A stretch of DNA of 64,000 nt, from assembly GCA_024703915.1 (NCBI GenBank), contig CP087969.1, positions 4,092,001 through 4,156,000 on the forward strand, in the 5' to 3' direction. Made by a program: the position numbers and the translations under genes. The notes beneath the pieces are model-generated. The model was given only the letters and a program-made list of their open reading frames with translations, ran no database searches and had not been told where the DNA came from. Positions 10,056 through 20,741 of the stretch are shown one piece after another (positions within the stretch are counted from its first letter, which is position 1; every line of letters begins with the position of its first letter). Source of the DNA: Massilia sp. H-1 (GTDB taxonomy: Bacteria; Pseudomonadota; Gammaproteobacteria; Burkholderiales; Burkholderiaceae_D).

Positions 10056-11112
10056 TCAGTTCAGGCCCGGGGTGTTCTCGCTGAAATATTCGTGCGAATC
10101 GGCATTGTCGATCGCCTTGGACGGATCGCTGATGGCCAGGCTGGCCGCGCCCGACTGGCCATAGACCCAGTCGTCGGTGCTTAAGCGGTGGCGTTGAAGT
10201 GGCTCATCTCGTGCACCAGGGTGCCGCCTTTCGAATCGGTGCCGGTCATCGGCGCCGTCCAGAAGGCCTTGCAGACATAGATGGTGTACGGCTGGGTCGG
10301 GTAGACATAGGCGTAGTAGGTTTTCTTGCAGCCGCAGTCGACCGTGATCGGCTTGTTCTGGAAGGCATCCTTGATCGCCACGAAGTGGGCCTTGACCGTG
10401 TTCACGCGGTTGGTGTCGACGGCGCCGAACCACTTGACGTAGCGCGCGCCCAGATTGCCGCCCATGTAGGCATCGGCGCCGCTGGCCATCGTGGTGGCGG
10501 CGCTCAGCGCCTGGGTCACGGTCGCTTGCTGGGTGGTCGTGCACTTGCTGAACGACAGCGCGCTTGCGCCATCGGCGACGGATTGCTCGGGGCCTTGGCC
10601 AGTTCGGACACGGTGCCGCGCGGCTGGCGGCCATCGATCCAGATGCTGGCGGCGCCCGACTTGACTTCGCCGATCGCTTTTTCATTGGTGCCGAACAGAT
10701 TGCCCGACTTGGCGCTGTAGCTGACCGTGTACTGGCCGGTGATGCTCATGTCGTACATGTCCGACAGTTCGACCTTGACCGTGTGCGAAGCGCCCGGCTT
10801 GAGCAGGTAGTAGTCGGCGGCGGTTGGCGCGCCGCGCTTGTAGTGGGCGCCCAGGTAAGGCACGTCGACGCCGTCGCGGGTGATCTTGAACAGCGATTCT
10901 TCGATTTCGCCGAACGCGGTATGCCACTTCAGGATCATTTGCGGCTGGGCGCTGGTGTTGGTGATGGTCAGGCGCACGGTGACGTTGTCGGTTTTGCCGA
11001 GCGACGCTTTTTCAGCGGCGACGCTGGCGGTGATGCCATTGTTGCCTGCTTGTACGCCAGCGCATGCCGCCAGGGTGATCAGTGCGACACTTGCCTTGTG
11101 AGTCAAAGTCAT
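10056..11112 (-). CDS. Secreted M35-family metalloendopeptidase (aspzincin), second copy, apparent frameshifts
   Basis: Second secreted M35 peptidase. Signal peptide MTLTHKASVALITLAACAGV with AGVQAG cleavage region. The N-terminal beta domain contains VTVRLTITNTSAQPQMILKW and KRGAPTAADYYLLKPGA. The catalytic domain has GGTLVHEMSHF, then GTDDWVYG after a GCTTAAGC break near 10180 is repaired, and ends ADSHEYFSENTPGLN. A further frame shift is near 10575. About 350 aa. The ribosome site GGAGAACAACA precedes the ATG. Very similar to the 8570-9685 gene, so a tandem duplication is likely. Confidence 0.92.
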
Positions 11113-11367
11113 TGTTGTTCTCCGTCTGATAGATAGATAGGTTGCCGCATCGGTGTCCGCACGGCTTTTATAATAATGAGTTCCCGCCCAGCAATACCGC
11201 TTGTCTAGACGGGAAGCTCAGGTGTTAATACTCACGGATTATTGCAGCGAAGTAAAGTCGATTTATGCAAGCGGACACGGCTGTTGCGTGCTGACTAAAA
11301 AGACAGCATTTCGGCGTGCGGCGGTGGTGTTTTTCATAAAACCGTGCTACCGCTGGCGGCCATGAAA

Positions 11368-11389
11368 AACGGCCGCTGGAGCGGCCGTT
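11368..11389 (-). terminator. Rho-independent terminator after flgN
   Basis: Stem AACGGCCGC/GCGGCCGTT around TGGA, with a short A-run on its plus-strand left side giving a T-run on the minus strand. It lies about 20 bases past the flgN stop, ending the flgA-flgM-flgN transcript. Confidence 0.75.
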
Positions 11390-11409
11390 GTCGGGGGAGC
11401 AGGGGCGGG

Positions 11410-11883
11410 TCAGCCGACCACGAGGCGGCGTTTGCTGCTGACCGGGGTGGCCTGGCCGCTGGGGCCGTAAAAGCCGGTATCGGCGGCGTCGGCCGGGGTG
11501 CGCATGGCATTGATGAGAATGGCGTTCTGCGTCATTTGCTTGGTGATCAGCATGCCGTTGACGCGGTTGAGTTCTTTCGCTTCGCGCATCTTGCCCAGCA
11601 GTTGCTGCCACAGTTCGCTGTACAGGGGATTCGAGACGCGCGCCAGCCAGGCTTCCATGCCCGGTTCGGACGGTTCGGCGCCGCTGGCGGCGAGCGCCTG
11701 GTGGCGCTGGTTGCCGAGCGCGGCCATTTGCTCGACCAGGTCGTTCTTGAGGGGCGTTAAGGTGTTCAGGCCGTCCGTGTTGGCGGCAACCAGGAATTGC
11801 TGTTCCTGTTTCATCAGGTCGATCAGGCAGCTGATCAGTTTCAGTTCGTCCTGGACGGTGGCGTGCGCACTGGCGGTCGGCAT
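11410..11883 (-). CDS. flgN: Flagellar chaperone FlgN
   Basis: Intact 157-aa protein. FlgN chaperones the hook-filament junction proteins FlgK and FlgL and delivers them to the export gate. The sequence is helical throughout, with DELKLISCLIDLMKQEQQFL at the N-terminus, a middle LVEQMAALGNQRHQAL, and AKELNRVNGMLITKQMTQNA near the C-terminus, a typical FlgN pattern. It is last in the flgA-flgM-flgN minus-strand group and ends before a terminator hairpin. Confidence 0.9.
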   Translation of the reverse strand: MPTASAHATVQDELKLISCLIDLMKQEQQFLVAANTDGLNTLTPLKNDLVEQMAALGNQRHQALAASGAEPSEPGMEAWLARVSNPLYSELWQQLLGKMREAKELNRVNGMLITKQMTQNAILINAMRTPADAADTGFYGPSGQATPVSSKRRLVVG

Positions 11884-11911
11884 GATGAAAACGTCGCTTT
11901 ATATCGCTGGA

Positions 11912-12223
11912 TCAGCGTTTGCGAGAATGGAGCAGGTCGCGTACTGTTTCCAGCAAGCCGTCTGCGACTTTCTCTGAATTGACCTGGAATTGGCCATCGG
12001 CGATGGCCAGCTTGATGCGTTCGACTTTCTTGGTGTCGAACACGCCGCTGCTGCCATGCCGCCTGCGCTGGCGGCCAGGGCCTGGCCTTGCGACGACAGG
12101 CGCACGCTGTCGGTGCTGGCGGGCGTGGCGCTGCCTGCCTTTTCGGCGGTTTTGGTACCGGCGGCTAGACGTGCTGCTTGCCGGAAGGCCAGGGCTACTC
12201 TTGAGGGTGTCATTAATTTTCAC
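11912..12223 (-). CDS. flgM: Anti-sigma28 factor FlgM (apparent frameshifts)
   Basis: Negative regulator that holds FliA inactive until export of FlgM through the finished hook. A GTG start at 12223 is chosen because GAAGGA sits just upstream and the protein begins VKINDTLKSSPGLP, as FlgM does. The middle has a DSVRLSSQGQALA stretch. The C-terminal sigma-binding helices are KVERIKLAIADGQFQV and KVADGLLETVRDLL. Two shifts lie near 12170 and 12050. About 103 aa. A sigma28 promoter lies 48 bases upstream. Confidence 0.9.
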   Translation of the reverse strand: MKINDTLKSSPGLPASSTSSRRYQNRRKGRQRHARQHRQRAPVVARPGPGRQRRRHGSSGVFDTKKVERIKLAIADGQFQVNSEKVADGLLETVRDLLHSRKR

Positions 12224-12270
12224 AGCTTTTTCCTTCTCTGCTGGGAGTGGAAACTCCACGGTCTGTCTCT

Positions 12271-12297
12271 ATAACGGCGTGCGCGACGTTAACTTTA
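12271..12297 (-). promoter_or_regulatory. Sigma28 (FliA) promoter of flgM
   Basis: On the minus strand: TAAAGTTA, 11-base spacer, GCCGTTAT, closely matching the sigma28 consensus TAAAGTTT-N11-GCCGATAA. It is between flgA and flgM, 48 bases before the flgM start, matching the known design in which flgM has both a class 2 (via flgA) and a class 3 promoter. Confidence 0.8.
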
Positions 12298-12322
12298 GCC
12301 GGACCCCAGCATTCTTGCTTGC

Positions 12323-13022
12323 TTAAAACACCACTTCGACCAGGCCGCCTGCCCTGGCCACCCCCGCTCAGGATGGCGCCGCCCGGCGTGCGCACCTGCA
12401 CCACCTGGCCTTCAGCCTAAGCATTGCCGATGGCCCTGGCCTCGGCCGACACCTGGAAGCTTGGCGCCGCCGGAAACGACGCGCACCGCCTGGCCTTGCT
12501 GCACCACCGGCTTGCTGCGTAACTGTTCGGCCCGCACTGGCGCGCCCGAGGGCAGCGACAGGGTGCTGGTCTTGCCCACGGCCTGGGCCATATCGGTCAG
12601 CACGCCGTTCGGCAGCGCCGCCAGATCGCCCTTGACCATGGTCAGCTGGGCCGCTTCGATCGCCTGGCCCTGGGCCAGCGGCATGGCGGCCGCGACATAC
12701 TCGGCTTGCACGCTCACCTGAGCCTGAATATACACCGTCCAGGCGGCGGGCGCAGCACAGCGCACGCCGACCGTGGTCTTGCCCCAGGCGCGCGCCCCCG
12801 GCTGCTGGAAGACTTCGGGGGCCGGGCAGGCGGCCAGCTGCATGCGCGGATCGAGCGCGCCGACCGTGATCGCCACCGTGCCCGGCAAGTAGGCGCTCTG
12901 GGTCTGCAGATACTGTTGCACGGCCAGGCGCAGGGCGGCCGGATCCTGGCGCGCGGGCGCGCTCTGGGCAGGCAGCCAGGCCAGGCCGCCAGTGACAAGA
13001 TGAGCGTAAATGCAAGTTTCAT
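12323..13022 (-). CDS. flgA: P-ring assembly chaperone FlgA (apparent frameshifts)
   Basis: Periplasmic chaperone for FlgI assembly. Signal peptide [14 protein letters not shown]; mature N-terminal part contains [20 protein letters not shown] and [19 protein letters not shown]. The SAF-type C-terminal domain holds [20 protein letters not shown] and [10 protein letters not shown], ending GGLVEVVF. Frame breaks near 12990, 12460, 12418 (CCTAAGC) and 12355. About 230 aa. It is first in the flgA-flgM-flgN group and divergent from flgB across 147 bases that should carry both class 2 promoters. Confidence 0.9.
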
Positions 13023-13169
13023 GGCGACCCCTCAAGAATGCGACCATTATCTGCCCCGCGCGACGCCCGTGAACCGGGGAATAGCCCCCCTTTCGGCGTC
13101 CTGCTCGCAAGATCGGCTGGACTGTCGGGGTCGTATGATCCATTCTGTGATAAGGAAGTGGAGCCGGAC

Positions 13170-13598
13170 ATGTTAGGCAAACTCGACGAATATATGCGCT
13201 TCAATACGACGGCCCTGGAACTGCGTTCCCAGCGCCAGCAGCTGCTCGCGTCGAACATCGCGAACGGCGACACCCCCAACTACAAGGCGCGGACATCGAT
13301 TTCGCCAGCTCGCTGCAGGCGGTGCTGGCGCGCAGCACGCCGCCATGCCTAGGCGTGCTGAACCAGACCGCGCCAAGCCCATTTCGGCAGCGGCCCCGGC
13401 CAGAGCGGCGACTTCTTGCCCAACGGCACGCCGGTCCTGTACCGGGTCCCGGCCCAGGGCAGCGCCGACAACAACACGGTCGACATGGATGTCGAACGTA
13501 ACCAGTTCGCCGACAACGCCCTGCGCGTCGAAGCGAGCATCACGATGATCAATATGCAAATCCGCGGCATGCTGACCGCGATCCAGGGAGGTTCCTGA
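13170..13598 (+). CDS. flgB: Proximal rod protein FlgB (apparent frameshifts)
   Basis: Rod subunit. [20 protein letters not shown] with [17 protein letters not shown] is the FlgB N-terminus; the C-terminal helix is [20 protein letters not shown]. Two shifts near 13292 and 13350, the second at a CCTAGGC remnant. The purine-rich TAAGGAAGTGGAG lies upstream. First gene of the long flgB-flgL run. Confidence 0.92.
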
Positions 13599-13600
13599 TC

Positions 13601-14002
13601 ATGTCGCTGTTTAATATCTTCAATGTGTCCGGTTCGGCCATGAGTGCCCAGGCCCAGCGCCTCAACACCGTGGCCAGCAATCTGGCCAATGCCGACAGCA
13701 CGTCCAGCCCCACCGGCCAGGCTTACCGCGCCAAGCAGGTCGTGTTCGAGGCGGTCCAGACCGAAGGCGGCGGCACCGGCGTGAAGGTGCGCGAAGTGGT
13801 CGAAGACGCGTCGCCGCTGCGCCAGGTGTACGACCCCAAGCATCCGAATGCCGATGACAAGGGCTATGTGGCGATGCCGAACGTCAACGTGGTCGACGAG
13901 ATGGTCAACATGCTGTCGGCCTCGCGTTCCTACCAGACCAATGTCGAAACCATGAATGCGGCCAAGTCGCTGCTGCTCAAGACCCTGACCCTCGGTCAAT
14001 AA
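13601..14002 (+). CDS. flgC: Proximal rod protein FlgC
   Basis: Intact 133-aa rod protein, two bases after flgB. N-terminal [20 protein letters not shown] and the Flg_bb_rod motif [14 protein letters not shown]-terminal [20 protein letters not shown], the conserved axial-protein helix. No GCCGGC-derived break is seen, and the length is normal. Confidence 0.95.
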   Translation: MSLFNIFNVSGSAMSAQAQRLNTVASNLANADSTSSPTGQAYRAKQVVFEAVQTEGGGTGVKVREVVEDASPLRQVYDPKHPNADDKGYVAMPNVNVVDEMVNMLSASRSYQTNVETMNAAKSLLLKTLTLGQ

Positions 14003-14013
14003 AGAAAGCCACC

Positions 14014-14731
14014 ATGTCTACCGTCAATACCGCCCCATCGGCCATCTCGCCCGACCTGCTCAATGCGGTCAATCCGAAGAAGGCCAAGGCCGCCATGCAG
14101 CAGCAGCATCGAAGCCGACCAGGACAAGTTCATGACGCTGCTGGTCACGCAGATGAAGAACCAGGACCCGCTCAATCCGCTCGACAATGCCCAGGTCACC
14201 AGCCAGCTGGCCCAGCTGTCGACCGTGACCGGCGTCAACAAGCTCAATGCCACCATGGAATCGCTCAAGGCCAGCTACCAGTCGTCGGAAACGCTGGCCG
14301 CGGCCAATATGATCGGCCACGGCGTGCTGGTGCCGGGCGGCGACGTCGTGCTGTCGGGCGGCAAGGGCATCCTCGGGGTGGACCTGGCCAGCGCGGCCGA
14401 CAACGTCAAGGTCATCATCACCGATCCGCGCACCGGCAAGGATGTCGACGTGATCGATCTGGGATCGCAGCCGTTAAGCACCTTGCCGCTGACCTGGGAC
14501 GGCGTGACCGACCCGAACGTGCTCGGCACCGACGGCAAGCCGCTCGCGCTCAAGGACGGCAAGTACCTGATCCGCGTGGTCGCCACCCAGGGCGGCGAAC
14601 AACTCAAGGATGCCAAGGCCCTGTCGTTCGACACGGTCGCCAGCGTCACCAGCAATGCCAAGGATGGGGTCAAGCTCAATCTGCCGTCGCTCGGGATGGT
14701 CACGATTGCCGACGTCCGGCAGATTCTGTAA
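14014..14731 (+). CDS. flgD: Hook capping protein FlgD (apparent frameshift)
   Basis: Scaffold cap for hook growth. After a variable start (MSTVNTAPSAISPDLLNAVN) the family core is QDKFMTLLVTQMKNQDPLNP, then QVTSQLAQLSTVTGVNKLN. The C-terminal tudor/Fn3-like part includes VKVIITDPRTGKDV and KDGKYLIRVVAT. One shift near 14100-14112. About 238 aa. A 34-base gap with AGGAGA precedes flgE. Confidence 0.93.
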
Positions 14732-14765
14732 CAGGCCGCATTTACTTTATTTTCAGGAGAACACC

Positions 14766-16292
14766 ATGTCTTTCCAACAAGGACTTAGCGGCTTGAACGG
14801 CGCAGCCAAATCGCTCGACGTCATCGGCAACAACATCGCCAACGCCAGCACCGTCGGTTTCAAGGGATCGCAAGCCCAGTTTGCCGACGTGTACGCCACC
14901 TCGCTCAATGGCAGCCATGGCAACCAGGCAGGGATCGGCGTGAAAGTGGCGCAAATCGCCCAGCAGTTCACCCAGGGCAATATCGAATCGTCGGCCAACC
15001 CGCTCGACATCGCCATCAATGGCGCTTAAGCTTCTTCCGCCTCGAAGTGGCGGGCGCGACCCAGTATTCGCGCAACGGCCAGTTCTCGCTCGACAAGGAT
15101 GGCTTCATGGTCAATGCCCAGGGCGCCAAGCTGACCGGTTTCATGGCGGCCCCCCCGAGCGGCGACATCCTGGCTTAAGCTCGCCCGTGCCGATCCAGAT
15201 CAACACGGCCGATCTGGCGCCGGTGGCCACCACCCGGGTCGACACGGAAATCAATCTCGATTCGGGCAGCCTGACGCCGGTCACGGTGCCGTTCGACGCG
15301 ACCGATCCGACCAGCTACAACAAGCAGACGCCGATCGACGTGTTCGACAGCCTCGGCAACCCGCACGTGATGTCGACCTTCTACGTCAAGACCGGCGCCG
15401 GCGCCTGGGACGTGTACACCGCCGTCGACGGCGTCGAAGTGACCAACCAGGCCGTCGCCGCCGCCGCCCAGACCGACCCGGCCTCGGTGGCCGCGCGCGC
15501 GCCCTTCCAGGTGGCCGCCACCACGCCGCCGGTCAATACCGCGGCTGCCGCCGTGGCCTACGCCACCGCCGCCTCGAATGCCGTGGTGGCCGCCGCCACG
15601 GCGGCTGGCGCCAGCGCCGCCCAGATCACCGCGATCCAGGCTGCCGCCACCAGCGCTTCGCACCACGGTCGGCATCACGCCCGACCAGATCGACGCCAAG
15701 ATCGCCGACGCCGTCAGCGTGCCGGGCGTGCGCACCGGTTACCTGCGTTTCGACACCAGCGGCGCCCTGAGTGCCTCGGCCATGGCGCCGCAAACGCTGC
15801 CGCTGACGATCTCGCTGCCGATCTTCCCGCCGACCGGCTCGCAGCAGACGCTGACGCTGGAAATGAATTTCACCAATTCGACCCAGTACGGCGCGCCGAC
15901 CAGCGAGAAAAAGACCACCCAGGACGGCTACACGGCTTAGCTCCCTGCAGCGTTTCACGGCTGGCAGCGACGGCATCATCCTGGGCCAGTACAGCAATGG
16001 CCAGGCGCACGCGCTGGGCCAGGTGGTGCTGTCGAACTTCTCCAACCCGAACGGCTTGTCGCCGCTGGGCAACAATGCCTGGGCCCAGACGTCGGCCTCC
16101 GGCTCGCCCACCACGGGGACCCCGAGTTCGGGCAGCCTGGGCGTGCTGCAATCGTCGGCCGTGGAAAACTCGAGCGTCGACCTGACGGCCGAACTGGTCA
16201 ACATGATCACGGCGCAGCGGGTCTACCAGGCCAATGCGCAAACCATCAAGACCCAGGATTCGGTGCTGCAAACCCTGGTCAACTTGCGTTAA
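14766..16292 (+). CDS. flgE: Flagellar hook protein FlgE with an Ala-rich insert (apparent frameshifts)
   Basis: Hook subunit. N-terminus SFQQGLSGLNGAAKSLDVIG with NNIANASTVGFKGSQAQF; C-terminal TAELVNMITAQRVYQANAQT. GCTTAAGC breaks at about 15026 and 15173, another break near 15658, and a CTTAGC break near 15938. Between about 15445 and 15710 the D2-type domain carries a very Ala-rich stretch (QAVAAAAQTDPASVAARAPF and AAAAVAYATAASNAVVAAAT), making it longer (about 508 aa) than the typical 400-aa hook protein. ATG at 14766 with AGGAGA upstream. Confidence 0.93.
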
Positions 16293-16312
16293 TCTAAGGG
16301 GACGGCGCCGCC

Positions 16313-17056
16313 ATGGACAAACTCATTTACACCGCCGCCAGCGGCGCGCGCCACATCCTCGAGCAGCAGGCGACCGCGGCCAACAACCTGGCCAACGTCA
16401 ACACCACGGGCTTCCGGGCCCAGATCGACGCCTTCCGCGCCGTGCCCATCGTGGCCGAGGGCGCGCTGCCCACGCGCGCTTCGTCACGAATGCCGAAGTC
16501 GGTTCCGATTTCTCGTCCGGCCCGCTGCAAATGACGGGGCGCGAGATGGACGTGGCCGTGCGCGGCAAGGGCTGGCTGGCGGTGCAGATGGCCGACGGCA
16601 GCGAAGCCTACACCCGCCACGGGGCCCTGCAAACGAATGCCAACGGCTTGCTGCAGACCGCGTCCGGCCTGACGGTGGCTAGCAGACGGCGGCCCGATCA
16701 CGGTGCCGCCCGAAGTGAACGTGTCGGTGGGCGGTGACGGGACCATTTCGACCATTGCCACCACCACCAAACCGGGCGCGCCGACCGTGCTCGGCCGCCT
16801 GAAACTGGTCAACCCGCCCGAGCAGGACCTGGTGCGCGGCGACGACGGCTTGTTCCGCCTGCGCGACGGCGCCACGGCCCCGGCCGACCCGGCCGTGACT
16901 GTCGTGGGCGGTGCGCTCGAGGGCAGCAATGCCAATCCGGTCGACGCGATGGTGACCATGATTGCGCTGGCGCGCTCCTTCGAACTCCAGATGAGCCTGA
17001 TGAAGAACGCCGAGAACAACGCGGCGAAAGCTACCCAGATCCTCGCTTTGAATTGA
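16313..17056 (+). CDS. flgF: Rod protein FlgF (apparent frameshifts)
   Basis: Distal-side rod component. MDKLIYTAASGARHILEQQA and NNLANVNTTGFRAQIDAFR match FlgF; the hook-like DVAVRGKGWLAVQMADGSEA follows and the C-terminus has NPVDAMVTMIALARSFELQM. Breaks near 16480 and 16680 (GGCTAGCAG). 247 aa when repaired. Confidence 0.93.
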
Positions 17057-17130
17057 GTTGCGCTCCCGCATAATGTTCTTCATTGACCGGTGCCTGGATC
17101 TTTTCCATGGCGCCGTAACTGGAGAAGCTC

Positions 17131-17921
17131 ATGATTCGTTCCCTGTACATCGCCAAGACCGGCCTGGAAGCCCAGCAGACCCAGCTTGACGTGATCACCA
17201 ACAACCTGGCCAACGTCAGCACCAACGGCTTCAAGCGCTCGCGCGCGGTGTTCGAGGACTTGTTGTACCAGAACGTGCGCCAGCCAGGGCGCCCAGTCTT
17301 CCCAGCAAACCGCCTTGCCTACCGGCCAGCAGATCGGCACCGGCGTGCGCACGGTCGCCATCGAACGCATCCATACCCAGGGCAATCCCCAGTCGACCGG
17401 CAACAGCAAAGACGTGATGGTCAACGGGGCCTAGCTTCTTTTCGGTCCTGCTGCCGGACGGCACCGCCGCCTACACGCGCGACGGCTCCTTCCAGTCCGA
17501 TTCGAACGGCCAGCTGGTGACCTCGTCCGGCTTCGTGCTGCAGCCTAAGCCATCACGGTGCTTAGGCCAATGCGCTCTCGCTCACCATCGGGCGCGACGG
17601 CACGGTGTCGGCCCAGCTGCCGGGCGCCGCCGCCCCGTCCCAGATCGGCACCATCCAGGTGACGACCTTCATCAACCCGGCCGGGCTCGAGTCGAAGGGC
17701 GAAAACCTGTACGTGGAAACGGGCGCCTCGGGCAGCCCGAACACCAATACGCCGGGCACCAACGGCGCTTAAGCATCCTCTTGCAAGGCTATGTGGAAAC
17801 CTCGAACGTGAACGTGGTCGAGGAAATGGTCAACATGATCACCACCCAGCGCGCCTACGAAATCAACAGCAAGGCGATCACCACGTCCGACCAGATGCTG
17901 GCCAAGCTGTCCCAGCTGTAA
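17131..17921 (+). CDS. flgG: Distal rod protein FlgG (apparent frameshifts)
   Basis: Distal rod subunit. [20 protein letters not shown] and [20 protein letters not shown] are diagnostic. The middle includes [20 protein letters not shown], and the C-terminus has [20 protein letters not shown] and ends MLAKLSQL. Breaks near 17285, 17431 (CCTAGC), 17546 (CCTAAGCC), 17561 and 17767 (GCTTAAGC). About 261 aa, normal for FlgG. Confidence 0.94.
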
Positions 17922-17940
17922 TCGTTCGCCGAGGACCGCC

Positions 17941-18588
17941 ATGAAACCCATCCTGACGCTGCTGTCGCTGCTGGCCCTGGCTAAGCTGCGCCGCCACCCC
18001 GAGCTCGATCGTGCAGCATCCGACCACGGCGCGCCCGCTGTACGCGGGAAGCGCCGCCATACCAACGGTGCCATCTACCAGCCGTCGCAGTACCGGCCGC
18101 TGTTCGAAGACCGGCGCGCGCCCACATCGGCGACATGCTGACCATTAACATTATCGAAAAGACCGCGGCGGTGAAGGCGGGCGCCAGTTCGGGCAACAAG
18201 TCCGGCTCGGCCAGCTTCGCCTCGCCCGGCCTGATCAAGGGCGTGTTCGGGCCCCAGGTGGCGGTCGAATCGGCCACCAAGTTTGCCGACGGCGACAACC
18301 AGAGCGCCAGCAATACCTTCACCGGCACGATCGGCGTGACCGTCACCGAAGTGCTACAGAACGGCAACCTGATCGTGGCTAGGCGAAAAGCAGGTGGCGA
18401 TGAACAAGGGCATCGAATTCATCCGTTTCTCCGGCATGATCAGCCCGGACAACATTGGCGTGGGCAATACCGTGTCCTCGACCCAGGTGGCCGACGCGCG
18501 TGTCGAATACCGCACCAACAGCCAGATCGACCGGGCGGAAATGACATCGATGGTGTCGCGTTTCTTCCAGTCACTGCTGCCATTCTGA
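17941..18588 (+). CDS. flgH: L-ring lipoprotein FlgH (apparent frameshifts)
   Basis: Outer-membrane L-ring subunit. Signal [14 protein letters not shown] then a lipobox whose Gly-Cys codons are damaged: the sequence reads GGCTAAGCTGC where GCCGGCTGC (Ala-Gly-Cys) is expected near 17980. The core [20 protein letters not shown] follows, and the end is [15 protein letters not shown]. Other breaks near 18120 and 18380 (GGCTAGGC for Ala-Gly). About 215 aa. Confidence 0.93.
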
Positions 18589-18598
18589 TAGGACCGCC

Positions 18599-19726
18599 AT
18601 GCGCCGCCGCTTCTTCCACCTGAGCCACTGGTTCACCCTGGCCACCCTGTGCCTGCTGCTGGCCCCGCAAGCGGTGCTGGCCGAGCGCCTGAAAGACCTG
18701 ACCTCGATCGGCGGCGTGCGCGACAACCAATTGTCCGGCTACGGCATCGTGGTGGGCCTGGACGGCAGCGGCGACCAGACCACCCAGACCCCGTTCACGG
18801 TGCAGTCGATCGTCTCGATGCTGCAATCGAAGGGCGTGAACCTGCTAAGTTCAGCACCAGCCTGCAGCTCAAGAACGTGGCCGCCGTGATGGTCACCGCC
18901 TCGCTGCCCGCGTTTGCCCAGCCGGGCCAGACGATCGACATCACCGTCTCGTCGATCGGCAATGCCAAGAGCTTGCGCGGCGGCACGCTCGTGATGACGC
19001 CGCTGCAAGGCGCCGACGGCCAGGTGTACGCCATGGCCCAGGGCAATGTGCTGGTCGGCGGCGTGGGCGCCTCAGGCCAGAAGGCTCGCAAGTGCAGGTC
19101 AATCACCTCGCGGTGGGCAAGATTTCGAGCGGCGCCACCGTGGAAAAGGCGGTCGCCAACAACCTCGGCGAAAACAACCAGATCCGGGTGGAATTGAAGA
19201 CCACCGATTTCTCGACCGCCGCGCGGGTGGTCGAAAGCGATCAACAACCATTTCGGTCCCGGCATCGCCACCGCCCTCGACGGGCGCGTGATCCGGGTGC
19301 GCTCGCCCTCGTCCTCGGACCAGCGGGTGGCCTTCCTGGGCGTGCTCGAATCGCTCGAAGTCGATCCCTCGCGCCAGGCGGCCAAGGTGATCATGAATGC
19401 GCGCACCGGTTCGGTGGTGATGAACCAGTCGGTCACGCTCGACCCGTGCGCCATTTCGCACGGCAATCTGTCGGTCACGATCGGCGCCGACAACCAGGTC
19501 AGCCAGCCTGCCCCTCTGTCGGGCGGCAAGACGGCGGTCGCGCAAAACGCCAGCGTGGAAGTGAAGAAAGATCCGGGCAAGGTGGTCATGGTCAAGGGCG
19601 GCGCCTCGCTGGCCGAGGTGGTCAAGGCCATGAATGCGATCGGTGCCTCGCCGCAAGACTTGCTCTCGATTCTGCAGGCGCTCAAGGCGGCTTAGCTCGC
19701 TGCGCGCCGAACTCGAAATCATCTAG
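18599..19726 (+). CDS. flgI: P-ring protein FlgI (apparent frameshifts)
   Basis: Periplasmic P-ring subunit with Sec signal ([20 protein letters not shown]) and the family block [20 protein letters not shown]. Middle blocks include [18 protein letters not shown] and [20 protein letters not shown]; the C-terminal part has [20 protein letters not shown]. Breaks near 18846, 19082, 19243 and 19692 (GGCTTAGC). About 373 aa. Its folding partner FlgA is at 12323-13022. Confidence 0.93.
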
Positions 19727-19735
19727 GGGGACATC

Positions 19736-20662
19736 ATGATCGGCCCAGCGAACGATATTTCAAGCAAGTTTGCCCTTGATACCAAGGGCATGGGCGAACT
19801 GAAACAGTCGGCCAGGGCCTAAGCTCCCCGAGGCGCTCAAGGGCGCGGCCACCCAGTTCGAAGCGATGTTCATCAACATGATGATGAAGAGCATGCGCGA
19901 TGCGACGCCGCAGGATGGCATGTTCGACAACCAGCAGACCAAGATGTTCACCGGCATGCTGGACCAGCAGATGAGCCAGAACATGGCCAAGCGCGGCGTC
20001 GGCCTGGCCGACATGCTGATCCGCCAGCTGAGCGCCCAGGCGCAAAGCCAGGCCATCGGCGCCGAGCCGGGCAGTGCGCGGCGCGCCACGCCGGACGCGG
20101 CATCGATGCTGCTGCCGCCCGGTGCGGGCGCGCTGCAGGCAACGGCGCCAGGCGCGCTTCGGCAGTACCTGAGGCCCGCACGGCCAGCGGCCGGGTGCAG
20201 GCGCCGCACGTGCGCGAATTCCAGGACAAGCTGGCTTAGCCACGCGGCCACGGCCGAAGCGGCAACCGGCATTCCGGCCAAGTTCATGCTGGGCCAGGCC
20301 GCGCTCGAGACGGGCTGGGGGCGGCGCCAGATCCGCAACGCCGACGGCAGCAACAGCCACAATCTGTTCGGCATCAAGGCCGGGCCGGGCTGGACGGGCA
20401 AGGTCGCCACCGCCGTCACCACCGAGTACGTGAACGGCGTGCCGCGCACCCGGGTCGAGAAGTTCCGCGCCTACGATACAGCCGGCCGACAGCTTCAAGG
20501 ATTACGCCAAACTGATCACCACCAATCCGCGCTACGAAAAAGTGCTGGCCAGCGCCAACGACGCGGTAACTTCTGCACACGGACTGCAGCGCTTGGCTAC
20601 ATGCGACAGACCCGCTGTATGCGGCTAAACTGAGCCGTATCATCCGCAACAACCTGGCCTGA
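19736..20662 (+). CDS. flgJ: Rod cap/peptidoglycan hydrolase FlgJ (apparent frameshifts)
   Basis: Two-domain protein: rod-capping N-terminus (AATQFEAMFINMMMKSMRDA, FTGMLDQQMSQNMAKRGVGL) and a C-terminal glucosaminidase domain (PAKFMLGQAALETGWGRRQI with the catalytic Glu, NLFGIKAGPGW, VEKFRAY). Breaks near 19822 (CCTAAGC), 20160, 20236 (GGCTTAGCC), 20470 and 20565-20600. Near 20471 the expected GCCGGC is kept but has an extra A in front. About 305 aa when repaired; stop TGA 20660-20662. Confidence 0.92.
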
Positions 20663-20741
20663 TTGGTTGAACTGACAATCTTGCAACTCAAGTTTCCGGG
20701 AATCCTGCCGTAACCGCAGTACACCCAAGAAGGACAACACC

